A DNA stretch of 64,000 nucleotides from Microbacteriaceae bacterium PS02068. GTDB taxonomy: Bacteria; Actinomycetota; Actinomycetes; Actinomycetales; Microbacteriaceae. The DNA lies in assembly GCA_029959325.1 (NCBI GenBank), contig JASCPF010000010.1:1-64000 (forward strand), read 5' to 3'. The translations under genes were made by a program, and so were the position numbers. The notes under the pieces are model-generated. The model was not told the origin of the DNA, ran no database searches, and saw only the letters and a list, made by a program, of their open reading frames with translations. Below are positions 52,748 to 63,100 of this stretch, piece by piece. Within the stretch, counting starts at the first letter, position 1; each line of letters starts with the position of its first letter.

Positions 52748-53821
52748 TCAGCGCGACGAGTCGTCCTCGTCGAGGAGCCTGCTCAGATAGTGCGCGACGG
52801 CGCGGACCGTCGCGAGGTTCGTGGGGTAATCCATGCGGGTCGGGCCCAGCAGTCCGATGCGCGCCCGCGCACCGGCTGCGTCGTAGTCGCCGGTGACGAC
52901 GGATGCCTCGGCGAGCCCGAAGGACGCATTCTCGCGACCGATGCTGGCGGCGAGGCCCTGGTCGTCGGCCACCATCTCGCCCATCAGGCGCAAGAGCGTC
53001 ACCTGTTCTTCGATGGCATCCAACAGCGGCGAGATGCTGCCGCGGAAGTCGCCTTCGCGACGCGCGAGGGTCGCGCTGCCCGCCATGACGAGGCGGTCCT
53101 GGCGGAACTCGTCGAGCTCTTCCGCCACGACGCGCGCGATCGTCCGCACCGCGTCGGTCGCGGGCGGGCTCAGCACGGGGCCGGAGAGCCCCGCGGCGGC
53201 GGCACCGGAGGCATCCGACGCCAACAAGTCGGCGATCGCCTGCGCCGCCTCGCCGACGGGCCGCCCCGTGACGAGCTCTGACACGGCGCGCTTGACCCGC
53301 ACGCCGTCCTCGTCGGAGAGTTCGTGCTGCAGCAGCAGCACACGCTGCGATACGCGGCCCGTGTCGGTCACGACGATCACGACGACGCGAGCGCCGCCGA
53401 GCTGCACGAACTCGACGTGCGACACACTCGCACGTGCGAAGGAGGGGTACTGCACGATCGCGACCTGGCCCGTGAGCTGCGTGAGCGCTCGCACGGTGCG
53501 CATCAGCAGGTCGTCGAGGTCGACCGGGTCGCTCAGGAACGTCGAGATCGCTGCGCGCTGGGCGGTCGAGAGCGGGCGCAGCTGTGCGAGGTGATCGACG
53601 AACACCCGGTAGCCCTTGTCGGTCGGCACACGACCCGACGAGGTGTGCGGGGCGACGATGAGCTCTTCGTCTTCGAGCAGCGCCATGTCGTTGCGGATCG
53701 TCGCCGCCGAGACGCCGAAGGCGTGCCGATCGACGATCGTCTTGCTGCCGACGGGCTCGTTCGTGTCGACGTAGTCCTGCACGATCGCGCGGAGGACCTG
53801 CAGGCCGCGTTCCGAGACCAT
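52748..53821 (-). CDS. hrcA: Heat-inducible transcriptional repressor HrcA
   Basis: A 357-residue repressor with N-terminal winged helix (about 1-75; [23 protein letters not shown]) and GAF-like core. It binds CIRCE elements and is released on heat shock. A CIRCE element lies 24 bp upstream, indicating autoregulation and heat control of the hrcA-dnaJ-rsmE operon. The ATG at 53821 has GGGAGGAGG about 6 nt upstream; an adjacent in-frame GTG at 53824 is less well spaced. Confidence 0.96.
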   Translation of the reverse strand: MVSERGLQVLRAIVQDYVDTNEPVGSKTIVDRHAFGVSAATIRNDMALLEDEELIVAPHTSSGRVPTDKGYRVFVDHLAQLRPLSTAQRAAISTFLSDPVDLDDLLMRTVRALTQLTGQVAIVQYPSFARASVSHVEFVQLGGARVVVIVVTDTGRVSQRVLLLQHELSDEDGVRVKRAVSELVTGRPVGEAAQAIADLLASDASGAAAAGLSGPVLSPPATDAVRTIARVVAEELDEFRQDRLVMAGSATLARREGDFRGSISPLLDAIEEQVTLLRLMGEMVADDQGLAASIGRENASFGLAEASVVTGDYDAAGARARIGLLGPTRMDYPTNLATVRAVAHYLSRLLDEDDSSR

Positions 53822-53844
53822 CACCCCTCCTCCCGTCGGAGCTC

Positions 53845-53869
53845 TGGCACTCCGAACCGTCGAGTGCCA
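53845..53869. promoter_or_regulatory. CIRCE operator (HrcA binding site)
   Basis: TGGCACTC-N9-GAGTGCCA is a perfect 8-bp inverted repeat with the 9-nt spacer characteristic of CIRCE (consensus TTAGCACTC-N9-GAGTGCTAA). It lies in the 69-79 bp between hrcA and the divergent esterase gene, so HrcA may also affect the esterase. Confidence 0.93.
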
Positions 53870-53886
53870 ATCTTACCGCGGCGCCC

Positions 53887-53892
53887 TACGAT
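53887..53892 (+). promoter_or_regulatory. -10 element of a leaderless transcript (esterase)
   Basis: TACGAT, 7 nt, ATG at 53900. It is only 18 bp from the CIRCE element. Confidence 0.5.
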
Positions 53893-53899
53893 GAGCCGT

Positions 53900-55345
53900 A
53901 TGCGCGCCGATGCCATTCCCTCACCGACGATCACGACCTCGACCGGCGCGGTGATCGGCATTCAGGCTGACGGGATCGCGCGCTACCTCGGCATCCCCTA
54001 CGCGCTGCCGCCGTTCGGTGAGCGCCGCTTCGATCTGCCGCAGCAGGTGCCCGCGTGGGAGGGGGTGCGGGATGCCTCGGCCTTCGGCCCCACCGCGCCG
54101 CAAGACCCCTACTCGGGCGACCTCGGTGTGCTGCTGGGGAGCGTGGAGATCCCGGGCGACGACATCCTGACCGTGAACGTGTGGATGCCGGCGGGGCCGC
54201 CACCGGCGAACGGCCGGCCGGTCATGGTCTGGTTCCATGGCGGCGCGCTCGAGCGCGGCACGCCCGCCCTCCCCGGCTACGACGGCACGGCCTTCGCGCG
54301 GGACGGCATCGTCTTCGTGTCGGTGGGTCATCGCGTCGGGGCGGAGGGCTTCTCCGTGCTGGACGGCGCACCGCGCAATCTGGGACTCGCCGACGCCGCG
54401 GCGGGGCTGCGCTGGGTGCAGCGCGAGATCGCGGCGTTCGGCGGCGACCCCGATCGCATCACGATCTTCGGCGAATCCGCCGGCGGCGCGCTCGTGGCGG
54501 CGCTGCTGTGTCGCCCCGACACCGCGAGCATCCCGAGCGCTGCGATCATCCAGTCGGGGCCCCTTGAGGCATCCACTCCACAGCGCGCCGCACGTGTCAC
54601 GCGCGCGCTCGCGAAAGAACTGGGAATCGCCGCGACACGGGATGCCTTCGCCGCCGTCACGCCGCGACAGCTTCTCGATGCGCGCCGCCGGATCGCCGCG
54701 GGCGCGACGGCCCTGTCGAGCACGCCGGGATACGCGCTGGCCGTCGACCCGGATTCACTGCCCGTCTCACCCCACGAGGGCCTGCGTGACGTCACGATTC
54801 CGCTGATCGTCGGCACGAACACCGACGAGTACCGGCTGTGGCTCACGCCGGCCGAGCTGGCAGCGATCTCGCCCACCAAGCTGCTGCTGGCCCGCGTCGC
54901 GATGAAGCTCCGCGGCAGCGTCGTGCGCGCCTATCGCGCGGCGCTGCCGGGTGCAGCGCCGGGCGAGGTGCTGGGGCAGATCGTGACCGACCGCCTGTTG
55001 CGCGCGCCGGCCATTCGGGTCGCGCAGGCGCGCACCGCCCCGACCTCGCCGACGTACGTGTACGAGTTCGCGTGGCGCTCACCCGTGCGCGAGCTGTGGG
55101 CAGCGCATGCTGTCGAGATCGCCTTCGTCTTCGACGGTGTGCGCACGGCGTCTGCCGCGCCGCTGATCGGCGACAACCCGCCGCAGGAGCTGGCCGATGC
55201 CATGCACGGCACCTGGGTGCGCTTTGCGCGCAGCGGCGACCCCGGCTGGCCCCGCTTCGGCGCGGACCGCGTGGTGCAGATCTTCGACGGCGTGGTCCGC
55301 TCGCAGTCGCTGCCGCGCGGAGCCGCCCTCGACTCTCTCGGCTAG
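53900..55345 (+). CDS. Type B carboxylesterase (alpha/beta hydrolase)
   Basis: A 481-residue carboxylesterase/lipase of the type B family. Oxyanion-hole HGG is in VMVWFHGGALERG (113-115), the nucleophile Ser192 is in FGESAGGAL, and the acid and His lie in the C-terminal half (DEYRLWL region and HAVEIAFVF). No signal peptide, so cytoplasmic; the substrate is unknown. The ATG at 53900 is preferred by the leaderless box; an ATG 3 codons earlier is possible. A longer in-frame reading back into hrcA is an artefact. Confidence 0.9.
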   Translation: MRADAIPSPTITTSTGAVIGIQADGIARYLGIPYALPPFGERRFDLPQQVPAWEGVRDASAFGPTAPQDPYSGDLGVLLGSVEIPGDDILTVNVWMPAGPPPANGRPVMVWFHGGALERGTPALPGYDGTAFARDGIVFVSVGHRVGAEGFSVLDGAPRNLGLADAAAGLRWVQREIAAFGGDPDRITIFGESAGGALVAALLCRPDTASIPSAAIIQSGPLEASTPQRAARVTRALAKELGIAATRDAFAAVTPRQLLDARRRIAAGATALSSTPGYALAVDPDSLPVSPHEGLRDVTIPLIVGTNTDEYRLWLTPAELAAISPTKLLLARVAMKLRGSVVRAYRAALPGAAPGEVLGQIVTDRLLRAPAIRVAQARTAPTSPTYVYEFAWRSPVRELWAAHAVEIAFVFDGVRTASAAPLIGDNPPQELADAMHGTWVRFARSGDPGWPRFGADRVVQIFDGVVRSQSLPRGAALDSLG

Positions 55346-55364
55346 GCCGTCTGGTGCGCGGTCA

Positions 55365-56582
55365 TCATTCCGTGAGCGCGCGCACCACGGCATCGGCCAG
55401 CAGCCTCCCGCGGCGGGTCAGGACCACGCGTCCGCGGACGGCGGCAACGCCGTCGATCAGACCGTCGGCGATGAGGGATGCCACGGCGTGCCGCCCCTCG
55501 CCCTCGAGCTCCGCGACGGCGATGCCCTCGGCGATGCGCGATCGGAGCAGCACGTCTTCGAGGCGCCGCGCCGCGGCATCCGGGCGCTCTCGCGCGGCCG
55601 CCGGCGACTCGCCGAGCGACAGGCGCTGAGCGTAGGCGGCCGGGTGCTTGACGTTCCACCAGCGCAGGCCGTCGACGTGGCTGTGCGCGCCCGGTCCGTA
55701 GCCCCACCAGTCGGTGCCGCGCCAGTACGCGAGGTTGTGGCGCGAGCGATGCTCGACAGCGGTCGCCCAGTTCGACACCTCGTACCAGTCGAACCCGGCA
55801 GCCGCGAGCAGGTCGTCGACCAGCTCGTACATATCGGCCTGCAGATCGTCGTCGGGCTCGGGAACCTCACCACGCCGGATCTGCCGCGCGAGCTGGGTGC
55901 CCTCTTCGACGATCAGGGCATAGGCCGAGATGTGGTCGGGACCGAGCGCGATCGCCGTGCGAACAGATGCCTCCCAGTCGGCGAGCGACTCCCCCGGCGC
56001 GCCATAGATGAGGTCGACGCTCACGTCGAGCCCGGCCCCGCGCGCGGCGGCGACCGCGGTGGCGACGTTCGCGGGGTCGTGCGTGCGGTCGAGCGCGGCG
56101 AGCACGTGCGGCACGGCCGACTGCATGCCGATCGAGAGGCGCGTGACGCCGGCATCCGCCAACTCTGCGGCCAGCCCGGGGGTCACCGTGTCGGGATTGG
56201 CCTCGACGGTGACCTCGGCGCCGGGCGCGAGGCCGAACGTCGAACGGATGCCGTCGAGCATGCGCGCCAGGTCACCGCCGGGCAGCAGCGTCGGCGTGCC
56301 GCCGCCGAAGAAGACCGTCTGCGCCGGGCGCAGGGCTCCGCGCGCCGCCAGCACGTCGCGCGAGAGCGCGATCTCGCGCAGCACCTCGTCGGCGTAGGCG
56401 TCTTGCCGTGCACCGCGCAGCTCGGTCGCGGTATACGTGTTGAAGTCGCAGTAGCCACAGCGCACGCGGCAGAACGGCACGTGCAGGTAGACGCCGAAGT
56501 CGCGCGCAGGATCGATCGTGACGTCTGCCGGAAGCGCGCCGTCGGTCGGGGCCGGGTCGCCGATCGGGAGGGCCGACCCCAT
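55365..56582 (-). CDS. hemW: Radical SAM protein HemW (heme chaperone)
   Basis: A 405-residue radical SAM enzyme. The cluster motif is CRVRCGYC (Cys38, Cys42, Cys45) in VPFCRVRCGYCDFNTY, followed by GGGTPTLL and the HemW-type DLIYGAPGE. HemW proteins, long annotated as oxygen-independent coproporphyrinogen oxidase, bind heme and act in its insertion. The ATG at 56582 overlaps the DUF1990 stop by 1 nt (TGATG). The locus lies near lepA, as in many actinobacteria. Confidence 0.94.
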   Translation of the reverse strand: MGSALPIGDPAPTDGALPADVTIDPARDFGVYLHVPFCRVRCGYCDFNTYTATELRGARQDAYADEVLREIALSRDVLAARGALRPAQTVFFGGGTPTLLPGGDLARMLDGIRSTFGLAPGAEVTVEANPDTVTPGLAAELADAGVTRLSIGMQSAVPHVLAALDRTHDPANVATAVAAARGAGLDVSVDLIYGAPGESLADWEASVRTAIALGPDHISAYALIVEEGTQLARQIRRGEVPEPDDDLQADMYELVDDLLAAAGFDWYEVSNWATAVEHRSRHNLAYWRGTDWWGYGPGAHSHVDGLRWWNVKHPAAYAQRLSLGESPAAARERPDAAARRLEDVLLRSRIAEGIAVAELEGEGRHAVASLIADGLIDGVAAVRGRVVLTRRGRLLADAVVRALTE

Positions 56583-57232
56583 CAGGACGGTGACGCGAAC
56601 AGCGGCGAGATCGCGCGCAGGTAGCCCTGGAAGAGCTCGCGGCGGCGGCGCTTCACGAGGGGCGGCAGCAGGCGATAGAGGAGGGCCGTCGGGCGGTCGA
56701 AGGCGCGCACGACGAAGCGGACCTCGTCAGAGTCGTCCCACTCGATCGTGAAGGACTCCTCGCCGCTGACGACCGACCCGCCGACCGTGCCGAGAGTGAA
56801 CCCGACACGGCGCGGCTCTTCGATGGCCGAGATGACGCGCAGCTCAGCGTCGGCGTTCATCCCTTTGACGCGGCCGTGCACCCGCACCGTCGTGCCCGCG
56901 GCGACGTAGGGCGTGCCGTCGGCGTCGAAGCGCTGCTCGGACTCGAGGCGGCTCGGGGCGACCGGAGCCCCCTCGGCATCGAACCCCACGCCCGAATACA
57001 TGGGCCCCGCGGCCGGTCGCACGTCGGCGATCTCGAGCCCCGCACCGCGCAGTGCGCTCCACGACAGGAGCGAATCGGCCGACGAGGCAAACCGCGCCTC
57101 GCCGCTGCCGAGCCGCCAGGACGCCTCGGCCGGCACGCTGCGCTCGGGCGGATAGGTCATGAGGTCGTGGGCGTGGGTGGCCCCCACTGCCGCGTAGTCG
57201 ACGGTGTCTTCCTGGAAGTTCCCGCGGCGCAT
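56582..57232 (-). CDS. DUF1990 protein
   Basis: A 216-residue protein of DUF1990, an actinobacterial/plant family of unknown function (YPPERSVPAEASWRLGSG, EEPRRVGFTLGTVGGSVVSG, EESFTIEW). A lipid- or ligand-binding START-like fold has been proposed for the family. Translationally coupled to hemW. The ATG at 57232 follows minus-strand TAGGCT by 7 nt. Confidence 0.87.
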   Translation of the reverse strand: MRRGNFQEDTVDYAAVGATHAHDLMTYPPERSVPAEASWRLGSGEARFASSADSLLSWSALRGAGLEIADVRPAAGPMYSGVGFDAEGAPVAPSRLESEQRFDADGTPYVAAGTTVRVHGRVKGMNADAELRVISAIEEPRRVGFTLGTVGGSVVSGEESFTIEWDDSDEVRFVVRAFDRPTALLYRLLPPLVKRRRRELFQGYLRAISPLFASPS

Positions 57233-57239
57233 GGCATCC

Positions 57240-57245
57240 AGCCTA
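57240..57245 (-). promoter_or_regulatory. -10 element of a leaderless transcript (DUF1990-hemW)
   Basis: Minus-strand TAGGCT, 7 nt, ATG at 57232. Confidence 0.6.
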
Positions 57246-57313
57246 CCGAGCGGGCATCGGCGACGAGGTCAGGCGAGTCGCGCGATGTCGCTCGTGCGTG
57301 CGAAGATCCCGGG

Positions 57314-58048
57314 GTGTCGCGCAGCCCCTTCGATCAGCCGCCCGTCGTCGCCGTGCGCCGCGCGGCGGACGCGCAGCCCGAGGCCGACCGATGGCCGCTC
57401 ACGGTGCCGGCGGTCGCACAGGCGCTGAACGACGGCATCGCGCTCGGCGACGGCGTGACGTTCCTCGTGGGCGAGAACGGGTCGGGCAAGTCCACGGTGC
57501 TAGAGGGCATCGCTCTGGCCTACGGCTTCTCGCCAGAAGGCGGATCGAATCAGGCCCGCCACACGACGCGGCGCAGCGAATCGCCGCTGTCCGACTGGCT
57601 GACCATCCAGCGCGGCGTCGGGGCGAGCCGGTGGGGGTTCTTCCTGCGCGCCGAGACGATGCACTCGTTCTACACCTACCTCGAAGACAACCCCGGAGCG
57701 GGCCCCGAGCCGGTGTTCCACGAGATGAGCCACGGCGAGTCGTTCCTGGCGATCCTCGACACCCGTTTCAACAGACCGGGGTTCTACTGCCTCGACGAGC
57801 CGGAAGCGGCCCTGTCGTTCTCGTCGACCCTGACCCTGCTGACGACCCTGCAGCACATCGTCGACGGCGGAGGGCAGGTGCTGTGCGCGACCCATTCGCC
57901 CGTGCTCGCGTCGTTGCCGGGGGCGCGCATCCTCGAGTTCGGCGAGTGGGGCGTGCGCGAGTCGACGTGGGAAGACCTCGAGCTCGTCCACCACTGGCGC
58001 GCGTACCTCGCCTCGCCGCAGCGCTACCTGCGGCATCTGCTCGACTGA
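57314..58048 (+). CDS. AAA family ATPase (SMC/ABC-like, single protein)
   Basis: A 244-residue ATPase: Walker A GENGSGKST (53-61), an ABC-type signature-like SHGESFLAIL, Walker B FYCLDEPEAALS and switch ATHSP. It resembles the predicted ATPases of COG3910-type that occur alone in many bacteria; the biological role is unknown. The GTG start at 57314 follows GAAGAT by 6 nt, a weak leaderless arrangement. The in-frame upstream extension overlaps DUF1990 and is rejected. It is convergent with lepA (12 bp between stops). Confidence 0.85.
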   Translation: MSRSPFDQPPVVAVRRAADAQPEADRWPLTVPAVAQALNDGIALGDGVTFLVGENGSGKSTVLEGIALAYGFSPEGGSNQARHTTRRSESPLSDWLTIQRGVGASRWGFFLRAETMHSFYTYLEDNPGAGPEPVFHEMSHGESFLAILDTRFNRPGFYCLDEPEAALSFSSTLTLLTTLQHIVDGGGQVLCATHSPVLASLPGARILEFGEWGVRESTWEDLELVHHWRAYLASPQRYLRHLLD

Positions 58049-58060
58049 GCCGGCGCCGCG

Positions 58061-59905
58061 CTACTTCTTCGTCTCGACGTCTCCGGACAGCGCCGCGATG
58101 AACGCCTCCTGCGGCACCTCGACGCGACCCACCATCTTCATGCGCTTCTTGCCCTCTTTCTGCTTCTCGAGCAGCTTGCGCTTGCGGGTGATGTCACCGC
58201 CGTAGCACTTGGCGAGGACGTCCTTGCGGATCGCGCGGATGTTCTCGCGGGCGATGATGCGCGCGCCGATGGCCGCCTGGATGGGCACCTCGAACTGCTG
58301 GCGCGGAATGAGCTTGCGCAGCCGCTCGGTCATGAGGGTCCCGTAGGCGTAGGCCTTCTCTCGGTGGACGATCGAGCTGAAGGCATCCACCTTCTCGCCC
58401 TGCAGCAGGATGTCGACCTTGACGAGATCGGCGACCTGCGATCCGGCGGGTTCGTAGTCGAGGCTGGCGTAGCCCTGCGTCTTCGACTTCAGCTGGTCGA
58501 AGAAGTCGAACACGATCTCGCCGAGCGGCATGTTGTAGCGCAGCTCGACGCGGTCTTCGCTGAGGTAGTCCATGCCGAGGAGCGTCCCGCGGCGCTGCTG
58601 GCAGAGTTCCATGACGGTGCCGACATAGTCCTTCGGCAGGAGGATGCCGACCTTGACGACCGGCTCCGACACGGATGCCACGCGGCCGTCCGGATACTCA
58701 CTGGGATTCGTCACGACGACGGTCTCGCCCGTATCGGTCGACACCGTGTACGTCACCGACGGGGCCGTCGTGATGAGGTCGAGGTCGAACTCGCGGCTCA
58801 GTCGCTCGGTGATGATCTCGAGGTGCAGGAGGCCCAAGAAGCCGCAGCGGAAGCCGAAGCCGAGGGCGACGGAGGTCTCGGGCTCATACTGCAGCGAGGC
58901 ATCCGACAGCTTCAACTTGTCGAGCGCCTCGCGGAGGTCGGCGTAGTCGCTGCCATCGATCGGGTAGATACCCGAGAAGACCATCGGCTTCGGGTCGGTG
59001 TAGCCGGGCAGCGCCTCGGCTGCGGGCTTGCGGTGGTTCGTGATCGTGTCGCCGACCTTCGACTGGCGTACGTCCTTCACGCCCGTGATGAGGTAGCCCA
59101 CCTCACCGACGCCGAGACCCCGCGACGGCACGGGCTCGGGGCTCGAGACCCCGATCTCGATGAGCTCGTGGGTCGCGCGCGTCGACATCATCTGGATGCG
59201 CTCGCGCGGTTCGAGCTTGCCGTCGATCATGCGCACGTACGTGACGACGCCGCGGTACGCGTCGTACACCGAGTCGAAGATCATCGCGCGGGCGGGGGCC
59301 GTGGCGTCGCCGGTCGGGGCGGGGATCTTCTCGACGATGAGATCGAGCAGTTCCTCGACGCCCACGCCGGTCTTGCCGCTCACGCGCAACACGTCTTCCG
59401 GCTTGCCGCCGATGAGGTTCGCGAGCTCGGCCGCGTACTTCTCCGGATCGGCCGCCGGCAGGTCGATCTTGTTCAGCACGGGGATGATCTGCAGGTCGTT
59501 CTCGAGCGCGAGGTAGAGGTTGGCGAGCGTCTGCGCCTCGATGCCCTGCGCCGCGTCGACGAGCAAGATCGCTCCCTCGCACGCCGCGAGCGAGCGCGAG
59601 ACCTCGTACGTGAAGTCGACGTGCCCGGGAGTGTCGATCATGTTGAGCGCGTAGGTGCCGTCAGGGGTCGACCACGGCATGCGGACGGCCTGCGACTTGA
59701 TCGTGATGCCGCGCTCGCGCTCGATGTCCATGCGGTCGAGGTACTGGGCCCGCATGTCGCGGTCATTGACCACTCCGGTGATCTGCAGCATGCGGTCGGC
59801 CAGCGTGGATTTGCCGTGGTCGATGTGGGCGATGATGCAGAAATTGCGGATCAGCTCGGGAGGGGTCGCAGACGGCTCGAGAGGCTTCAGGGCGCGGGGT
59901 GACAT
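58061..59905 (-). CDS. lepA: Elongation factor 4 (back-translocating GTPase)
   Basis: A 614-residue translational GTPase. G1 is [15 protein letters not shown], the switch 1 region has [15 protein letters not shown]3 is [13 protein letters not shown]4 is NKIDLP; then EF-G-like domains and the unique LepA C-terminal domain with [16 protein letters not shown]. The length is normal. The minus-strand -10 TAGACT (59915-59920) is 9 nt before the ATG, giving a leader of only a few nt. Confidence 0.97.
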   Translation of the reverse strand: MSPRALKPLEPSATPPELIRNFCIIAHIDHGKSTLADRMLQITGVVNDRDMRAQYLDRMDIERERGITIKSQAVRMPWSTPDGTYALNMIDTPGHVDFTYEVSRSLAACEGAILLVDAAQGIEAQTLANLYLALENDLQIIPVLNKIDLPAADPEKYAAELANLIGGKPEDVLRVSGKTGVGVEELLDLIVEKIPAPTGDATAPARAMIFDSVYDAYRGVVTYVRMIDGKLEPRERIQMMSTRATHELIEIGVSSPEPVPSRGLGVGEVGYLITGVKDVRQSKVGDTITNHRKPAAEALPGYTDPKPMVFSGIYPIDGSDYADLREALDKLKLSDASLQYEPETSVALGFGFRCGFLGLLHLEIITERLSREFDLDLITTAPSVTYTVSTDTGETVVVTNPSEYPDGRVASVSEPVVKVGILLPKDYVGTVMELCQQRRGTLLGMDYLSEDRVELRYNMPLGEIVFDFFDQLKSKTQGYASLDYEPAGSQVADLVKVDILLQGEKVDAFSSIVHREKAYAYGTLMTERLRKLIPRQQFEVPIQAAIGARIIARENIRAIRKDVLAKCYGGDITRKRKLLEKQKEGKKRMKMVGRVEVPQEAFIAALSGDVETKK

Positions 59906-60036
59906 GTCTGGGCAAGTCTACCGGCGCGCCGAGCGTGTGAACGGCGGATGCCACGGGGCCCGCCGCGAACTCTAGCGCCGCGTGGTGGAACACGCCGAGA
60001 AACCAGCCCGTGAGAAAGAGTTAACCGATCTGACCC

Positions 60037-60066
60037 TTGCCACGGGCTCCCGATGCGAAGAATGCT
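60037..60066 (+). promoter_or_regulatory. Promoter candidate of the secreted nuclease gene
   Basis: TTGCCA (60037-60042), 18 bp, AATGCT (60061-60066). The region 59940-60080 is less GC-rich than its surroundings. The rest of the 227-bp gap between lepA and the nuclease gene shows nothing else I recognise. Confidence 0.45.
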
Positions 60067-60132
60067 CAATCTGGCGGCCGTCGTCTGCGCGAAATCCCCC
60101 TTCGTGCGCGGACCGCTTTCGGAGAGAACATC

Positions 60133-63100
60133 GTGACTGACGCGCCGCCGGTTTCCACAGCACTCCCCCTCACCCTGGAGCGGCGGCGTTCGCGTCGCGC
60201 ACTCGCGGTCGCGACGGTCGTCGCGACCGCTGCTGCGAGCGTGATCCTTGCGCCGTCGGTGGCGCAGGCAGCCGTCGCCCCGACCGCCCCTGTGGTGATC
60301 TCGGAGGTCTACGGCGGCGGAGGCAACACCGGAGGCGCCTACGCGCGCGACTTCATCGAACTGGCGAACGTGTCGAACGCGCCCGTCGACCTGTCCGGTT
60401 ACAGCGTGCAGTACGCCTCAGCCACCGGCACGTCGTGGCAGGTGACCGCGCTCACCGGCATCACGGTGCCGGCCGGCGGACAGGTGCTCGTCGGCGAGGC
60501 ATCCGGCGCCGACACGACGCTGCCGGGCTTCACCCCCGACGTCGAAGGCGCGATCGCGCTGTCGGGCTCGCAGGGCAAGGTCGCCCTGGTCTCGAACCAG
60601 ACCGCCCTCTCCGGGGCGACCGGGCTCGTGACGCTCGACCAGGTGGTCGACTTCGTCGGCTGGGGCGGCGCCACCCACTTCGCGGGCACGGCGGCGGCCC
60701 CCGCGACCACGAACGGCACGAGCGTCGCACGCTCGGCGACATTCGCGAACACGGCCGACAACAAGGCCGACTTCATTGCGGGGGCACCGACGCCGACCGG
60801 CCTCGCGGCAGCCCCGACAGATCCCACAGATCCGACCGACCCGCCCGTCGATCCCACCGATCCGCCCGTCGATCCGACTGACCCGCCGGCTCCGACGATC
60901 ACCGCGATCGCCGCTGTCCAGGGCACCGGCGCGGCATCGCCGCTCGTCGGCCAGACGGTCACGACCGAAGGCGTCGTCACGGCGAGCTACCCCACCGGAG
61001 GTCTCGACGGCTACGTGATCCAGACCGCGGGCACGGGTGGCGCGATCGACCTCGCCGCGCACGCGGCATCCGATGCCCTCTTCGTCTACGCCCGCACCGC
61101 GACCGGCGAGGTCGCCGTGGGCGACACCGTGCGGGTCACGGGCGTCGTGTCCGAGTTCAACGGACTGACCGAGCTCACCGTGGCCGCAGGCGGCGCCGTG
61201 AAGATCGCCGCGCAGACCGCCCCGACCCCCGCGACGGTCGCCTGGCCCGCCGATGCGGCGAAGCGTGAGTCGCTCGAGTCGATGCTCGTGGCGCCGCAGG
61301 GGGCGTTCACCGTCTCGAACACGTACTCGACGAACCAGTACGGCGAGGTCGGACTCGCGGCGGGTACGACGCCGCTGCGCCAGCCCACCGACGTCGCCCC
61401 CGCCGGAACGCCCGAGGCGGCGGCCGTCGCCGCCGACAACGCCGCGCGGGCCGTCACCCTCGACGATGGCACGAGCATCAACTACCTGTCGGCCGCGAAC
61501 AGCGCGCTGACCCCGGCGTATGTCTCGCTGACCGAGCCGATCGTCGTCGGGGCATCCGTCACCTTCAGCGCACCGGTCATCGTCGACTACCGCAACAACA
61601 CCTGGAAGCTGAACCCGACGGCGCCGCTTGCGGGCGATGGCACGGGCACCGACGGCGTGGTCTTCAGCGACCCGCGCACGACGGCGCCCGACGCGGTCGG
61701 CGGAGATGTCCGCCTCGCCTCGTTCAACGTCCTGAACTACTTCACGACGCTCGGCACCGACAACGCCTCCTGCGTCGCGTACACCGACCGGCTGGGCGAT
61801 GGCGTCACGGTCCGTGACGGCTGCCCGCAGCGCGGCGCGTGGGATGCTGCCGACCTGAAGCGTCAGCAGGACAAGATCGTCGCGGCGATCAACGCGCTGG
61901 GTGCCGACGTCGTCGGCCTCATGGAGATCGAGAACTCCGCCGCCCTCGGCGAGACCCCCGACGAAGCGACCTCGACCCTCGTCGCGGCGCTCAACGCCGC
62001 CGCCGGCGCGGGCACGTGGTCGTTCGTGCCCTCGTCGTCCGACCTGCCGCCTGCCTCGGAGCAGGACGTCATCACCAACGCGATCATCTACCGCACGGCA
62101 TCCGTCGACCGCGTCGGCGCGTCGCGCGCCCTGGGCGACCAGAGCGACAGCGGCGAGGCGTTCCAGAACGCTCGCGAGCCGATCGCGCAGGTGTTCGCGC
62201 CGGCCGCGGGCGGTGACCCGTTCCTGTTCGTCGTGAACCACTTCAAGTCGAAGGGCTCGGCCGGCCCCTGGCCGGGCGACGTCGACGCCGGTGACGGACA
62301 GGGCGCCTCGAACGAGTCGCGCGTGCGTCAGGCCACGGCGCTCCGTGACTGGGTGGGGCAGATCCAGGGCGACGTCGACACGGTCGCGCTCGCGGGTGAC
62401 TTCAACTCGTACACGCACGAGGCTCCGTTGAAGGTTCTCTACGACGCGGGCTACGTCGATGCGGCGCAGGCCTTCACCGTGGGGACGTCGTCGTACAGCT
62501 TCTCGGGGCTGTCCGGCTCGCTCGATCACATCCTGCTGAGCGGCGCCGCCAAGAGCCGCGCCACGGGCGCAGACATCTGGAACATCAACTCCGGCGAGTC
62601 GGTCGCGCTCGAATACAGCCGCTTCCGCAGCCACGGCACCGAGTTCTATGCGCCGGATGCCTACCGCTCGAGCGACCACGACCCGGTGCTGGTCGGGCTC
62701 TCGGCGAAGGCCGCTCCGGTCGAGCTGACGCTGCTCGGCATCAACGACTTCCACGGGCGCATCGACGGCAACACCGTCGCGTTCGCCGGGACGATCGAGC
62801 AGCAGCGCGCCGCGGCATCCGGTCCGACCCTGTTCCTCTCCGCCGGCGACAACATCGGCGCATCGCTGTTCGCGTCGTCGGTCGCGAAGGACCAGCCCAC
62901 GATCGACGTGCTCAACACGCTCGGTCTGCAGGCCTCGGCGGTCGGCAACCACGAATTCGACCGCGGCTTCGCCGACCTTGCCGGTCGCGTGACGGATGCC
63001 TCGAAGTACCCGCAGCTCGGAGCGAACGTGTACCTCAAGGGCACGACCACCCCGGCGCTGCCCGAGTACCAGCTGCTCGATGCGGGCGGGCTCACGGTCG

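Noticed and set aside
51585-53870. A continuous 761-codon frame spanning dnaJ and the hrcA region
   Set aside because: Chance in-frame openness; the upstream part is antisense-like sequence out of the hrcA frame and the GTG at 52697 with a good Shine-Dalgarno starts a complete DnaJ.
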